DNA of 26,306 bases, from contig CAKPLQ010000019.1 of NCBI GenBank assembly GCA_934167685.1, positions 1-26,306 on the forward strand, read 5' to 3'. The notes under the pieces are model-generated. The model saw nothing but the letters and a program-made list of their open reading frames with translations. It had not been told where the DNA came from and searched no databases. The translations under genes were made by a program, and so were the position numbers. Positions 1 through 9,129 of the stretch are shown one piece after another (position 1 is the first letter of the stretch; the number at the start of each line of letters is the position of its first letter). The DNA comes from an uncultured Clostridia bacterium (GTDB lineage: Bacteria > Bacillota > Clostridia > TANB77 > CAG-508).

Positions 1-323
1 TCTGTTTTTCCATTGCTTGTTGAAAAAAAGAATGCATAAATTACTTCGTTATTGTATGTTATATATTCTCCTTCAGCTCTTTTTATTCCATCAATTCTAG
101 CTTTCCATACGCCTTGATTTTCTTTATCTATTATTTTTATTCTTGCATCTTTTTTTTCAAATTCTTGTAATATTTGTTTAGAATTATCCTTAGAGCCATC
201 ATTAACACATATTATCTCTATTTCGGTTAATGTTTGAGTAATTAAACTTTCTAAAGCTGCTGAAATATATTTTTCAGCATTGTAGACTGGTAATATTACA
301 CTAACTTTGATTTTATTGCTCAT
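1..323 (-). CDS. family 2 glycosyltransferase, N-terminal part (cut by window edge)
   Basis: The reading frame starts with ATG at 323 and is open to the window edge, giving about 107 residues. It begins like a GT-A family 2 enzyme: a beta strand and nucleotide-binding turn (VSVILPVYNAEKYI), then ICVNDGSKDNS, then the usual R-x2-G-I-K-x-A-x-G-E-Y-I stretch. Such enzymes move a sugar from a nucleotide sugar to a glycan or lipid acceptor at the inner face of the membrane. Its start overlaps the end of the DUF2304 gene by 11 bases, so the two are translationally coupled in the polysaccharide operon. One oddity: where family members carry the metal-binding D-x-D-D directly after G-E-Y-I, this frame reads T-Y-N-N-E, so the last 20 or so residues do not look like a normal GT-A domain. 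The family call is good; an intact active enzyme is not certain. Confidence 0.8.
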   Translation of the reverse strand, partial: MSNKIKVSVILPVYNAEKYISAALESLITQTLTEIEIICVNDGSKDNSKQILQEFEKKDARIKIIDKENQGVWKARIDGIKRAEGEYITYNNEVIYAFFFSTSNGKT

Positions 324-672
324 TTTTTTGCTCCTTTTTATTTTCTTCATATTCTTTAATTGCTATATAATGGTCCAAATCTTTTATTTTTTCATTTAAT
401 GATGATATTCTAATATTGTCTATGTAAGTTTGTATTAACAAAAAGGCAATTACTATAAAAAACACAAAATTCACTGGTGCCATAAATCCTAATTTTACAG
501 ATAACCATTCTACTACATTTGTAAAAATGCTCATAAAAATCAATACAATACTTCCCAACATCCATATCAATGAATTTTCAACCTTTAATTTAGCTTGTTT
601 AATTTTTTTTATACACAAAAAACATGAATATAAAGAAGCTATTATTAATATAATTCTTAAATTTAAATTCAT
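313..672 (-). CDS. DUF2304 family small membrane protein
   Basis: This 119-residue protein has two or three hydrophobic segments (roughly residues 5-20, 34-54 and 66-85) followed by a charged tail rich in Lys and Glu that is probably cytoplasmic. The layout, the L-G-F-x-A-P-x-N motif between the last two membrane segments and the position next to a DPM1-like glycosyltransferase match DUF2304. That family is commonly paired with polyprenol-phosphate-sugar synthases and may anchor or assist them; no biochemical role is established. A clear AGGAGG lies 8 bases before the ATG and overlaps the stop codon region of the upstream glycosyltransferase gene. The gene's 3' end overlaps the next glycosyltransferase start by 11 bases. 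The family assignment is from memory of its pattern, not from a search. Confidence 0.75.
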   Translation of the reverse strand: MNLNLRIILIIASLYSCFLCIKKIKQAKLKVENSLIWMLGSIVLIFMSIFTNVVEWLSVKLGFMAPVNFVFFIVIAFLLIQTYIDNIRISSLNEKIKDLDHYIAIKEYEENKKEQKNEQ

Positions 673-684
673 TTTCTTCGCCTC

Positions 685-1377
685 CTACTTATCACTTTTT
701 CTTGTTATTGCTCTTATAAATATGATTGAAAAGAACATATTTATCATATATTGCATAGATTTTATCGGATTTAAGTAACTCTCTCCAAACTCTCTATCTG
801 ACATCTCAACTTGTACTTCTTTTATTTTTAGGCCTTTTTTTAACATATAAACTATTGTATCTGGTTCTGGTGTTAAACTTGCATTTGTTACAAAACGTCT
901 AATTGACTCTTTATTATATGCTCTCATTCCAGATGTAGGGTCTTTTATTGTCTTTCCAGTTGTTATTTTTATTGCCAATGTTATCAATCTACTTCCAAGC
1001 ATTCTCATTGTTTTTGGCTTTCTCTTTGATACAAATCTTGAGCCTATTGAAATATCACAATTATTTTCTTCTATTTCTTTTACTAAATCTTTAAGATATT
1101 TGGCTTGATGTTGTCCATCACCATCGAACTGAATTACAATGTCATAATCGTTTTGATAGGCATATTTCATTCCTATCTGTATTCCACTTGTTAATCCATA
1201 ATTAATTGGTAATGATAAACATCTTATATTGTTTTCTTCACATATCTTTTTAGTATTGTCTTTTGAACAGTCATTAATTACTACATAATCATAATTTGTA
1301 TTTTCTGTTACATCTTTTACTGTTTTAACAATATTTAATTCTTCATTATATGCTGGGATTACTATTAATACTTTCAC
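685..1377 (-). CDS. DPM1-like family 2 glycosyltransferase (polyprenol-phosphate sugar synthase type)
   Basis: The 230-residue protein is a complete GT-A domain: VLIVIPAYNEELNI at the N-terminus, VVINDCSKDNT, and the metal/donor-binding signature F-D-G-D-G-Q-H around residue 85-90, followed by I-G-S-R-F. This is the pattern of dolichyl/undecaprenyl-phosphate mannose or glucose synthases, which charge a lipid carrier with one sugar that membrane GT-C enzymes then use. There is no strong C-terminal membrane pair; only a weakly hydrophobic stretch near residues 205-225. The neighbouring DUF2304 protein probably supplies membrane association. It follows the next glycosyltransferase by only 2 bases, so the two are in one transcript. 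Donor sugar cannot be told from sequence. Confidence 0.88.
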   Translation of the reverse strand: MKVLIVIPAYNEELNIVKTVKDVTENTNYDYVVINDCSKDNTKKICEENNIRCLSLPINYGLTSGIQIGMKYAYQNDYDIVIQFDGDGQHQAKYLKDLVKEIEENNCDISIGSRFVSKRKPKTMRMLGSRLITLAIKITTGKTIKDPTSGMRAYNKESIRRFVTNASLTPEPDTIVYMLKKGLKIKEVQVEMSDREFGESYLNPIKSMQYMINMFFSIIFIRAITRKSDK

Positions 1378-1379
1378 TT

Positions 1380-2324
1380 TTAATTCTCCTTATTTTTTAA
1401 ATTTTCTATTTGAGAATATCTTAATAATTCTAACTCATATTTTTCTCTATTTTGTTTTACTACTGTATCTAATATTACTCCACATTGTGCTATTATTAAT
1501 GCAAATGTCATTATTCCTGTAGCTAATATAGCAGATGGGACTTTGGTTATAATGCCTGTCTTAAAAAATTCATCAATAACGGGTATTCCAACAATTAATC
1601 CTATTAATACAAATATTAATGAGATTATCCAGAAAAATTGACGTGGCTTAAAGTCTTTAAACATTTTTACAATCGTTTTTAAAACCTTTATTCCATCTTT
1701 TACTGTACTCAATTTTGAAGAACTTCCCTCTGGTCTATCTCTATATACTATTGGAATTTCTTTTATTATAAACTTTTTATCAAGAGCATGTAAAGACATT
1801 TCTGTTTCTATTTCAAATTTCGGACTCATTACTGGCATTGTTTTTACAAATATTTTATTAAACACTCTATATCCTGTCATTATGTCTCTTAAGTCTGTTT
1901 TAAACGCAATATTTATTGATTTTTTTACTAAGTTATTTCCGAATTCATGAAAATGTCTTTTATTTTCTTTTTGATATGTTCCATTTGTTAATCTATCACC
2001 TATTACCATATCAGCTTTGCCTTCAACAATAGGTTTTATTAATTTATGGACTTCCTCAGCAGGATAGGTATTGTCTCCATCTACCATAACATAAATATCT
2101 GCTTCTATATCTCTAAACATAGTTCTTACTACATTACCTTTTCCTTGTCTATATTCATGTCTTACTATTGCTCCATTTGCTTTTGCAATTTCTGCAGTTT
2201 TATCTTTTGAATTATTATCATATACATAAATGTCTGCATCTGGCAATTCTTTTTTAAAGTCTTTTATAACCCTTTCTATTGTAATTTCTTCATTATAACA
2301 TGGTATTAATACAGCTGTCTTCAT
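1380..2324 (-). CDS. family 2 glycosyltransferase with two C-terminal membrane segments (GtrB/DPM1-like)
   Basis: The 314-residue protein carries a GT-A domain (AVLIPCYNEEITI, V-Y-D-N-N-S-K-D-K-T, then V-D-G-D-N-T-Y-P-A-E at about residues 81-90, and the acceptor-side motif I-T-G-Y-R-V-F-N). It ends with two transmembrane helices at about residues 230-250 and 263-285 and a short charged tail. The V-D-G-D-x-T-Y-P form is typical of polyprenol-phosphate glucosyl/GlcNAc transferases such as the GtrB group, which make lipid-linked single sugars for periplasmic or extracellular decoration of polymers. It lies 2 bases downstream of the 428-residue membrane protein and 2 bases upstream of the second DPM1-like gene. 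Together these suggest a sugar-donor module that feeds membrane GT-C enzymes; that link is inference. Confidence 0.88.
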   Translation of the reverse strand: MKTAVLIPCYNEEITIERVIKDFKKELPDADIYVYDNNSKDKTAEIAKANGAIVRHEYRQGKGNVVRTMFRDIEADIYVMVDGDNTYPAEEVHKLIKPIVEGKADMVIGDRLTNGTYQKENKRHFHEFGNNLVKKSINIAFKTDLRDIMTGYRVFNKIFVKTMPVMSPKFEIETEMSLHALDKKFIIKEIPIVYRDRPEGSSSKLSTVKDGIKVLKTIVKMFKDFKPRQFFWIISLIFVLIGLIVGIPVIDEFFKTGIITKVPSAILATGIMTFALIIAQCGVILDTVVKQNREKYELELLRYSQIENLKNKEN

Positions 2325-2326
2325 AC

Positions 2327-3613
2327 CTAATTTCTCCTTTTGGATAATATTTTTTTCAAGTCAGTCATTTTTATGCTTTCACTCATTGCACACAATACAG
2401 CGAAAACTGTTATTGCTTGAATTTTATTTGTAAACCAACTATGAATAGAAGAATGCCCTGCAAATATTATATACCACATATATGGTACTATTGCAATACA
2501 TAATAAAGGTATAGCGACTTTACTTTCTTTAAATTTATTTTTATTTAATACAAACATTATAATCCATAATATTACTACAATTTTTAGTATAAATCTTGCT
2601 ACTGGTATAAAGAAAAAACTAAAGTTTTCTTTTAATACTGTTATTCTATCTACTTTATATGTTTCGTTTCCATTTACTCTAAACAAGATTTGGTTTAATG
2701 CTAATGTAATTACATCTTTATGTAGTATTATAGATGCAATTACCCATTTTGTAAAAAATAGTAAACTGTATCCTATTGCCCACAATATTCCTAATTTTAT
2801 TATGAACAAAATTTGATTTAATAATTTAGTTCCTTTTCTATTTTCAATAATAACTGCTATCGTTACAGGAAATCCTAATGATATTAACGGATATGTTAAT
2901 AAGTCAAAATATGTTGTAACTGCACCTATTATAAAAAATAATATTGGTATCATATTATTCTTTTTATATTTATAAGCAAGTAATACTGCAATCATTGCAA
3001 TAAGTGTAACTATAAATATATAACTATATTGCAATGACATTGGTATTAATATAATATACATCATACATATTGTAATAATGAATGCAATAATATTTTTTAG
3101 TCCTAGTTCTTCTCCCATTAAATATATTACTATTCCTAATAATATAAATATTACAAACATTAAAATATAGCGTATTTCTGTATAAGTAAAGAACATTAAT
3201 AATGGTCTAAGTACTACTTGAGCACCATGCCAATATCTTGTATACTCATGATTGTTAAATAATTTATTTGTAACAGTTGCTTCAAGAGATTTCAATGATG
3301 CTTGTGTTTCATCCTCATAAAAAGAATTTTCTACAGCTCTTTCAAGTATTTTCTGCTCTTTTTGCATTCCTTTGTTCATTGCAATATTTAACATTAATGC
3401 ATCTGTATGAGTATCCATCATAGCTCCTGGCTGATTAAAAAACGGTATATATCCATTTTCTTCTTTTTTTAATTGCTCTACTGACCTAGTTACATTTTCT
3501 CTTATATTATCATTTGGTAATAAATAAGCTCCAATTATTATAAAAGTAAATAACATCACAATTCCAATATATGTTATAACATATACTTTAAATTGTTTTA
3601 ATTTATTTTTCAT
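2327..3613 (-). CDS. polytopic membrane protein, possible GT-C-type glycosyltransferase
   Basis: The 428-residue protein has one membrane helix at about residues 11-31, then a long outside loop of about 110 residues, then seven to nine further hydrophobic helices. The loop includes D-T-H-T-D and the pattern R-Y-W-H-G-A-Q-V-V-L-R-P-L-L just before the second helix. A first helix, a large exterior loop with acidic residues and a R-Y-W-H-G stretch are seen in clostridial membrane proteins annotated as glycosyltransferase-like. GT-C enzymes use polyprenyl-phosphate sugars outside the membrane, which fits the two lipid-sugar synthase-like genes directly downstream. No catalytic residue can be proven here. 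It could instead be a flippase or another glycan-related membrane protein. Confidence 0.7.
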   Translation of the reverse strand: MKNKLKQFKVYVITYIGIVMLFTFIIIGAYLLPNDNIRENVTRSVEQLKKEENGYIPFFNQPGAMMDTHTDALMLNIAMNKGMQKEQKILERAVENSFYEDETQASLKSLEATVTNKLFNNHEYTRYWHGAQVVLRPLLMFFTYTEIRYILMFVIFILLGIVIYLMGEELGLKNIIAFIITICMMYIILIPMSLQYSYIFIVTLIAMIAVLLAYKYKKNNMIPILFFIIGAVTTYFDLLTYPLISLGFPVTIAVIIENRKGTKLLNQILFIIKLGILWAIGYSLLFFTKWVIASIILHKDVITLALNQILFRVNGNETYKVDRITVLKENFSFFFIPVARFILKIVVILWIIMFVLNKNKFKESKVAIPLLCIAIVPYMWYIIFAGHSSIHSWFTNKIQAITVFAVLCAMSESIKMTDLKKILSKRRN

Positions 3614-3626
3614 TCTTCTCTCCTTA

Positions 3627-5735
3627 TTAATTAACTATATAAATATACTGTTGCTTATTTTCATTATCATATTTAGTATCTAACTTAAATTTTTCTTTTA
3701 CTTCATCACTTAATTTTACATTACTATAATAATATTTTATTCCTAATTCTTTTAAATTATCATATGTTAATGTGGCTAAATATGAATCTGCTGCCAATAG
3801 TGTAAACTCTGTTTTATCGCCTAATGATATATGTATATGAGCAAATCTATTATAAATCTCATCATATTCACCTTCTGGGTCTACTGTTTTTAACCAGTTA
3901 AAGTTTGGATATGTATTTACTCCATTTAATGTTTTTACTCCATTTGCAACTAGGTATTGTCCTGTTATATTGCTATTTCCTGCCCATAAAGCATCTTTAT
4001 CATCTGATTTTATTTCTTGTATTTTTTTAGAAATTTCTGTATTTTTTATTGGTGAAATTCCAATACATATTGGATTTATAGTTGCACCCGCAATTATTGC
4101 AATTACACACATGCTATAACACCATGCTCTTTTATTTCCTGTTATCATAAAGTAAGTTATTGCAAATATTATAATACTCCATATTTCTGTTTTTGCAAAA
4201 TTAAAGTATCCTGCATAACTTGAATTTTTAATTAGTATATATGATACAACAACAACAATACTAGAAATCACTATTGCTTGAGTTTTGGTAAATATCTTTT
4301 TTGCATTTGTTTGTTTTATTATTGCTATAGTTAGTATTGTTCCAATCATTCCTACAATAACATGCAATCTTGGGCTTGGTACCATAGACATTAATGTTAA
4401 TTTTGCAAATGTTTCTCCAAATCCTATAAATTCCCATAATAAAAATACTATATAAAGAATTGTAAGACTTATTATTAATTTAACTCCTGTTTCATTCTTC
4501 TTTTCCTTTATATTTTTTATATTATAAACTAATAATATTATTAGCCCTATAAATGGATATATGTAACTACTTTGTTCACATGGATTTGCTATGCTTCTAC
4601 TGTATGGAAAAAATATATTGGCAAAATAAGATATAAATTTATCTATTGTCATATCTCCACCAACAGATATTCTATTTCCAGGATATACTGTACTCATCAT
4701 TATAACAATATCATTCCAACATACTAATACATATCTTACAATTATTCCTGCAATTCCTAAAATAGTTACAGCCATTATTATTATATCTGTTTTTGTAAGT
4801 TTTTTTACATTGGGAATAAAATCATTTAGCATTACAACTAACATAAAAAACGCAAATGGCACTTGGAATGCTGGATATAATACAAATGCAAATGATGTTA
4901 TCGAAATTAGCAATCCTACTGCTAGTCCTATTTTTCTTTCTAGACTCCAATCCAAATTGTTCATATAATAACTAAATAATACTATTGTTGCCATTCCAAA
5001 TATATATCCATCAGCAATTGCCGAACTTAACCACCACATTATAGCTGGCGCTAATGCTAATACTAATCCTCCAGTTAATGTAAGTAATTTATCTTTTTTG
5101 GTTATTTTCATTACAAATTCAATAGATACTAACAATAATAAAACTATTTTTAACATCCAATAAAATGAGTATCCAAACTCAGTTCCTAATAGTAAAAATC
5201 CCCATATCAATGGCTTTCCAATAGATACTATATCTTTTACAGGTGTTGTTATCATTAGCATATTTAAATTTCCTTGAGCTATATTATTATTATATATTTG
5301 ATATGCATCTTCGCCTTTAGTTTCTCCTAACATCAAACATGATTGAGTTAACCATTCATCTGACCTTATTCCTCTAACTACACCTAATATAACATTTTTA
5401 CTATCAGGTTCATTTACATATGAACACCACATACTTAATGAAGCTAAATTTATTCTTAGTAATACTGTAGCCACTAATACAATTCCAGCAATTCTATATC
5501 TATATTTTATTATAAACTCTGCAATTTGGTTTAATTTTTTATCATATTTTTTTAACAATTTAAATATTCCAATTAATATGTATATTGCATAAATAATACC
5601 GATTCTGATTAATACCATTTTATTTATTTCTATTTTTTTAGCTATTAGTATTTCTATTATGAATGGTAGTATTATTGCTAATATTGCAATTGTAATTTTA
5701 TTTTTTACTATAACCTTTAATTTTTCTTTTATCAT
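3627..5735 (-). CDS. large polytopic membrane protein, possible GT-C-type glycosyltransferase
   Basis: The 702-residue protein has about a dozen or more hydrophobic helices between residues 15 and 550 and ends in a soluble domain of about 140 residues probably outside the cell. After the first helices comes a loop with the acidic motif G-I-R-S-D-E-W (near residue 127); GT-C enzymes often carry their catalytic acidic residues in this first exterior loop. The C-terminal domain contains W-A-G-N-S and several Asn/Tyr-rich stretches, as in YfhO-like or DUF-type glycan membrane proteins. It lies 13 bases ahead of the 428-residue membrane protein and 17 bases behind the tandem glycosyltransferase. 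Function as an extracellular glycan decorator is inference; the membrane-protein call is firm. Confidence 0.7.
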   Translation of the reverse strand: MIKEKLKVIVKNKITIAILAIILPFIIEILIAKKIEINKMVLIRIGIIYAIYILIGIFKLLKKYDKKLNQIAEFIIKYRYRIAGIVLVATVLLRINLASLSMWCSYVNEPDSKNVILGVVRGIRSDEWLTQSCLMLGETKGEDAYQIYNNNIAQGNLNMLMITTPVKDIVSIGKPLIWGFLLLGTEFGYSFYWMLKIVLLLLVSIEFVMKITKKDKLLTLTGGLVLALAPAIMWWLSSAIADGYIFGMATIVLFSYYMNNLDWSLERKIGLAVGLLISITSFAFVLYPAFQVPFAFFMLVVMLNDFIPNVKKLTKTDIIIMAVTILGIAGIIVRYVLVCWNDIVIMMSTVYPGNRISVGGDMTIDKFISYFANIFFPYSRSIANPCEQSSYIYPFIGLIILLVYNIKNIKEKKNETGVKLIISLTILYIVFLLWEFIGFGETFAKLTLMSMVPSPRLHVIVGMIGTILTIAIIKQTNAKKIFTKTQAIVISSIVVVVSYILIKNSSYAGYFNFAKTEIWSIIIFAITYFMITGNKRAWCYSMCVIAIIAGATINPICIGISPIKNTEISKKIQEIKSDDKDALWAGNSNITGQYLVANGVKTLNGVNTYPNFNWLKTVDPEGEYDEIYNRFAHIHISLGDKTEFTLLAADSYLATLTYDNLKELGIKYYYSNVKLSDEVKEKFKLDTKYDNENKQQYIYIVN

Positions 5736-5752
5736 TTGGTTATTTTCTCCTA

Positions 5753-7636
5753 TTATTCATCACATTTTCTTATATCATAATTACAAGATTTTAAACTAAA
5801 ATTCTTATTGTAATATGGATCTCCATTTTCATAGATATCTTTCCATTTGTTTTGGAATTTTGTAATTTCAGCCTCAAATCTAGCAACTTTTTCTGGTGTA
5901 TCCTCATATCCTCTGGTCTTAGATTCATAATGAATTACATTTACAAATGGGTCATATACTATAAGTTTTCCTGTTTTCCTTATTTTTAAACAGAAATCTA
6001 AATCATTAAATGCAACTGGCATATCTTCATCCATATATCCAACTTCTTCATATACACTTCTCTTTGACATCATACAAGCAGCTGTTACAGCACTAAAGTC
6101 TTGTATTGTACTTTCTCTTGCAAAATATCCGTGTAAATGACTTGGTAATCCTCTAAATAAATGAGTTGCAACTCTATCAACGCCAAATACAATTCCTGCA
6201 TGTTGAATTGTTCCATCTGGATAAAATAATTTTACACCTACAGCTCCAACATCATCTCTTGATGCAAAACCTAGCATGTCTTCTAACCAATCCTCTGTTT
6301 CTATCTCTGTATCATTATTTAATTGAACTATATATTCACCATCTGAATTTTTTACTCCATAATTAATAATTTTAGAATAATTAAATCCTTCTTCTGAATA
6401 TTTTAATACTTTTATCTTTTCGTTTTTCTCTAATTCTTTATAATATTCAAATATCTCTTCAGTTGTACTATTATTTTCTACTATAACAATTTCATAGTTT
6501 TTATATGTTGACTTTTCTAATATAGAATTAACACATTTTTCTAGTGTTTCTTTTTCATCTTTATTTGGAATTATTATAGATACTTTAGGTGTTCCTTCAA
6601 ATTGATATCTTATTCTATATGTTCCTAAACTTGCACCATGTTCAACAGTTCCTTTTAACCCCACTCTTTCTAAGTGGTCTTGAATTGCTGGTATTCCAGC
6701 TTCAAAAGCATATGGCTTTGCTTGTGTATCAGCCTGAGCTGTTGAATTTGGATGAACTCTCCAATGATATAATACTTTTGGTATATGAATAATATTTTTA
6801 GTATTTTCTGCAACTCTTAATATTATATCAAAATCTTGAGCCCCATCATATTTACTTCTTTCTCCACCAAGCTTGTCCATTAATTCTTTTTTAAATATAC
6901 TAAAATGGCAAATATAATTGTTTGCTCTTAAAAAGTCTAATGAAAAATCTGGTTTAAAATGAGGATTAAATCTTGGTTGGTCTAATGTTGTGATTTTATC
7001 TTCATCTGTGTATATAAATTCAACATCAGGGTGCTCATTAATGCATTTTACAACTTCATATAATGAGAATACTGGTAATAAATCATCATGGTCAAATAAG
7101 GCTATAAAATCTCCTGTTGCCATTTTTATGCATTCATTAGTATTTCCTGCAATTCCTTTATTCTCACCTATAAATTTATATTTGATTCTTTCGTCTTGTT
7201 CATATATTTTTTTCAAGCTTTTGTCTTGTTCTGGACTTCCATCAGCTAAGCATAATTCCCAATTTGTATATGTTTGATTTATTAAACATTCCACTAATTC
7301 TTTAAAGAATTTGTATGGCGTATTATACATTGGTACTAATATACTAATTTTAGGTTGAATTTTAAATACAACTTTTCTCTGTTCTTCAATCTCTTCTGGA
7401 GTTGGTTCTATATGTTCTAACCATTTTTGATAATCTATATTTCTATCCATATACTCATTTTGTCCAACTACAATTTGTCTGATTTTTTTAGCTGTATTTT
7501 TTAGTCCTTCCGTTTTTATCATATGAAAAACTTTTTTCATATTAGTAGGTTTAAATCCTTTTATTATGTGAACCATCCCTCTTAATATTTTTCGTGTTTT
7601 TGTTCCTTCTGGAAATATTTTATCTCTTATTCTCAT
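5753..7636 (-). CDS. tandem two-domain family 2 glycosyltransferase
   Basis: The 627-residue protein holds two GT-A domains in a row. The first (about residues 95-320) has ISILVPMYNTP, L-A-D-G-S-P-E and F-D-H-D-D; the second (about residues 350-600) has VSIIIPNKDEKE, V-E-N-N-S-T and L-N-N-D-T-E, followed by D-L-D-F-C-L-K, a motif of rhamnosyltransferase-like and O-antigen chain-building enzymes. The N-terminal 95 residues are basic and probably act in membrane or partner contact. Proteins of this design often add two linkages in turn and so build a repeating unit. The gene start overlaps the preceding coding region by 17 bases, which implies coupled translation. No membrane helix is seen. Donor and acceptor are unknown. 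Confidence 0.9.
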   Translation of the reverse strand: MRIRDKIFPEGTKTRKILRGMVHIIKGFKPTNMKKVFHMIKTEGLKNTAKKIRQIVVGQNEYMDRNIDYQKWLEHIEPTPEEIEEQRKVVFKIQPKISILVPMYNTPYKFFKELVECLINQTYTNWELCLADGSPEQDKSLKKIYEQDERIKYKFIGENKGIAGNTNECIKMATGDFIALFDHDDLLPVFSLYEVVKCINEHPDVEFIYTDEDKITTLDQPRFNPHFKPDFSLDFLRANNYICHFSIFKKELMDKLGGERSKYDGAQDFDIILRVAENTKNIIHIPKVLYHWRVHPNSTAQADTQAKPYAFEAGIPAIQDHLERVGLKGTVEHGASLGTYRIRYQFEGTPKVSIIIPNKDEKETLEKCVNSILEKSTYKNYEIVIVENNSTTEEIFEYYKELEKNEKIKVLKYSEEGFNYSKIINYGVKNSDGEYIVQLNNDTEIETEDWLEDMLGFASRDDVGAVGVKLFYPDGTIQHAGIVFGVDRVATHLFRGLPSHLHGYFARESTIQDFSAVTAACMMSKRSVYEEVGYMDEDMPVAFNDLDFCLKIRKTGKLIVYDPFVNVIHYESKTRGYEDTPEKVARFEAEITKFQNKWKDIYENGDPYYNKNFSLKSCNYDIRKCDE

Positions 7637-9113
7637 TTTTTGCTCCTTTTCTTCCTCTGATTTTTCTTAAAGGTTCTGTTATTTTCCAAGATGTTGAATT
7701 TTCCATTAAAGTAATTTTATTTTCTTTTTCATGTAAGAGTTTTACTGTATTTTCCATATTATCTTCCAAAAATTTTATTCTTGCATCTTTTTCATTTAAT
7801 AACTTCTTACAATCTTCTGTTATTTTTTCTTTATCCTTTTTTAGATTTTTCACTTCTTCACATCTTGCATTTAAATTTTCTAAAACATTATTAAAATTAT
7901 TTATTTGTATATGAATTTTCCAATTGCTATCACTTCTAGTCTTTTCTTGCAGTTTATTATCTAGAATTTGAAATAAACTTATATTTTTATCAGTTATATT
8001 AAATTCCATTAAGAATTTTTTCAAATTCAAGTTTTTTACAAATTCTGGGCAATATATAATCATTCTATATATTATAAATTCTATTGGAATATTTTCTTCA
8101 AACCATTCTTGGTCATAAAAGAAATATTTACCATCAATATAAAATATATTTTGTAAAATCATATCCCAAAAGCCATATTTTATAAATTTTAAATTCTTTA
8201 TATCTTCTGCTTCATATTGAATATCATATTTATTACACACATTTTTATCAGTTTCTATAACTTCTAGCTTTTGTTGTAATTCAATATATAAATTCTTCAT
8301 TATTGCTTTTGCTTCTTCAACATCACCTTGTTTTAATTTTTTTATTAAAACTTTATCTAAAGTATCTTTGTTTTTTTGATATGCACTTATTATCTTTAAA
8401 TTCTCATATCTATCTAAAGTATTTATATTGCACTTGTTTAAAATATCAATATTTCTTTCTATATTTTTTATATGAGCAATAGATTTTTCATTTAAACTTT
8501 GCTTATAAACATAGTCTCCTTTTATAATTGTTTTTATTCTATATTCTTCTTTTCTCATATTTGAAAATGAAACAAATTCTATATTATTATCTTGAAATTC
8601 ATTCTTACTACATTCTATAAAAAATGAATTTGCAAATATTTTAAACAAGCTAATATCCTCTTTTAAAATATTTTTATATACATCATTTTCTTTATTTAGC
8701 TCTACATCTTCTACTTTATAAAAACTAATATTCCTTGATATTGTTTCTTCATCAGGCAAATGATTATCTGTAAAAATAACATTTGTCATTTCGCAGTTTG
8801 GTAATGGATAATAAAATTTTCTATATCTTAAACCAATTTGGTTCAACAATTTTTCTATTTCTTTTCTACTATATAATTCTTCTATTTGGCAGTCTTTTAT
8901 ACAGACATTTTTTATTCCTAGACGATTATCCATTAAGATTAATATTCTTCCATTGTCATTTAGTTTTTCTACAGCCTCTTTTAATTTATATTCATCTTTT
9001 TTGCTAAACTCTTTTAATATTATATATTGTGTATTGTCTTCCATTGGGTACCAATTTATTATATTATCTTTAAGCTGTTGTTTTAACAACTCTAATCCTT
9101 GATTATATTCCAA
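7620..9113 (-). CDS. methyltransferase-tail / kinase-like protein with C-terminal coiled coil
   Basis: This 497-residue protein has no full match that I recognise. Residues 50-125 resemble the last part of a class I SAM-dependent methyltransferase found in large clostridial glycan-locus proteins: G-R-I-L-I-L-M-D-N-R-L-G-I-K, then L-Y-S-R-K-E-I, F-Y-Y-P-L-P-N and the D-N-H-L-P-D stretch. The SAM-binding glycine motif that should come before it is absent, so methyl transfer is unlikely. Residues 150-400 include I-D-G-K-Y-F-F-Y-D-Q-E-W, as in the module that follows the methyltransferase in those proteins. Residues about 415-475 are a Lys/Glu-rich coiled coil, and the C-terminus has N-S-T-S-W-K-I-T-E-P-L-R-K, a tail common among glycan-locus proteins. 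It starts 16 bases after the Wzt-like gene and overlaps the next gene. In some systems such coiled-coil partners set polymer length; that role is a guess here. Confidence 0.72.
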   Translation of the reverse strand: MEYNQGLELLKQQLKDNIINWYPMEDNTQYIILKEFSKKDEYKLKEAVEKLNDNGRILILMDNRLGIKNVCIKDCQIEELYSRKEIEKLLNQIGLRYRKFYYPLPNCEMTNVIFTDNHLPDEETISRNISFYKVEDVELNKENDVYKNILKEDISLFKIFANSFFIECSKNEFQDNNIEFVSFSNMRKEEYRIKTIIKGDYVYKQSLNEKSIAHIKNIERNIDILNKCNINTLDRYENLKIISAYQKNKDTLDKVLIKKLKQGDVEEAKAIMKNLYIELQQKLEVIETDKNVCNKYDIQYEAEDIKNLKFIKYGFWDMILQNIFYIDGKYFFYDQEWFEENIPIEFIIYRMIIYCPEFVKNLNLKKFLMEFNITDKNISLFQILDNKLQEKTRSDSNWKIHIQINNFNNVLENLNARCEEVKNLKKDKEKITEDCKKLLNEKDARIKFLEDNMENTVKLLHEKENKITLMENSTSWKITEPLRKIRGRKGAKNENKR

Positions 9114-9129
9114 TAGTCACTCACTCCTT

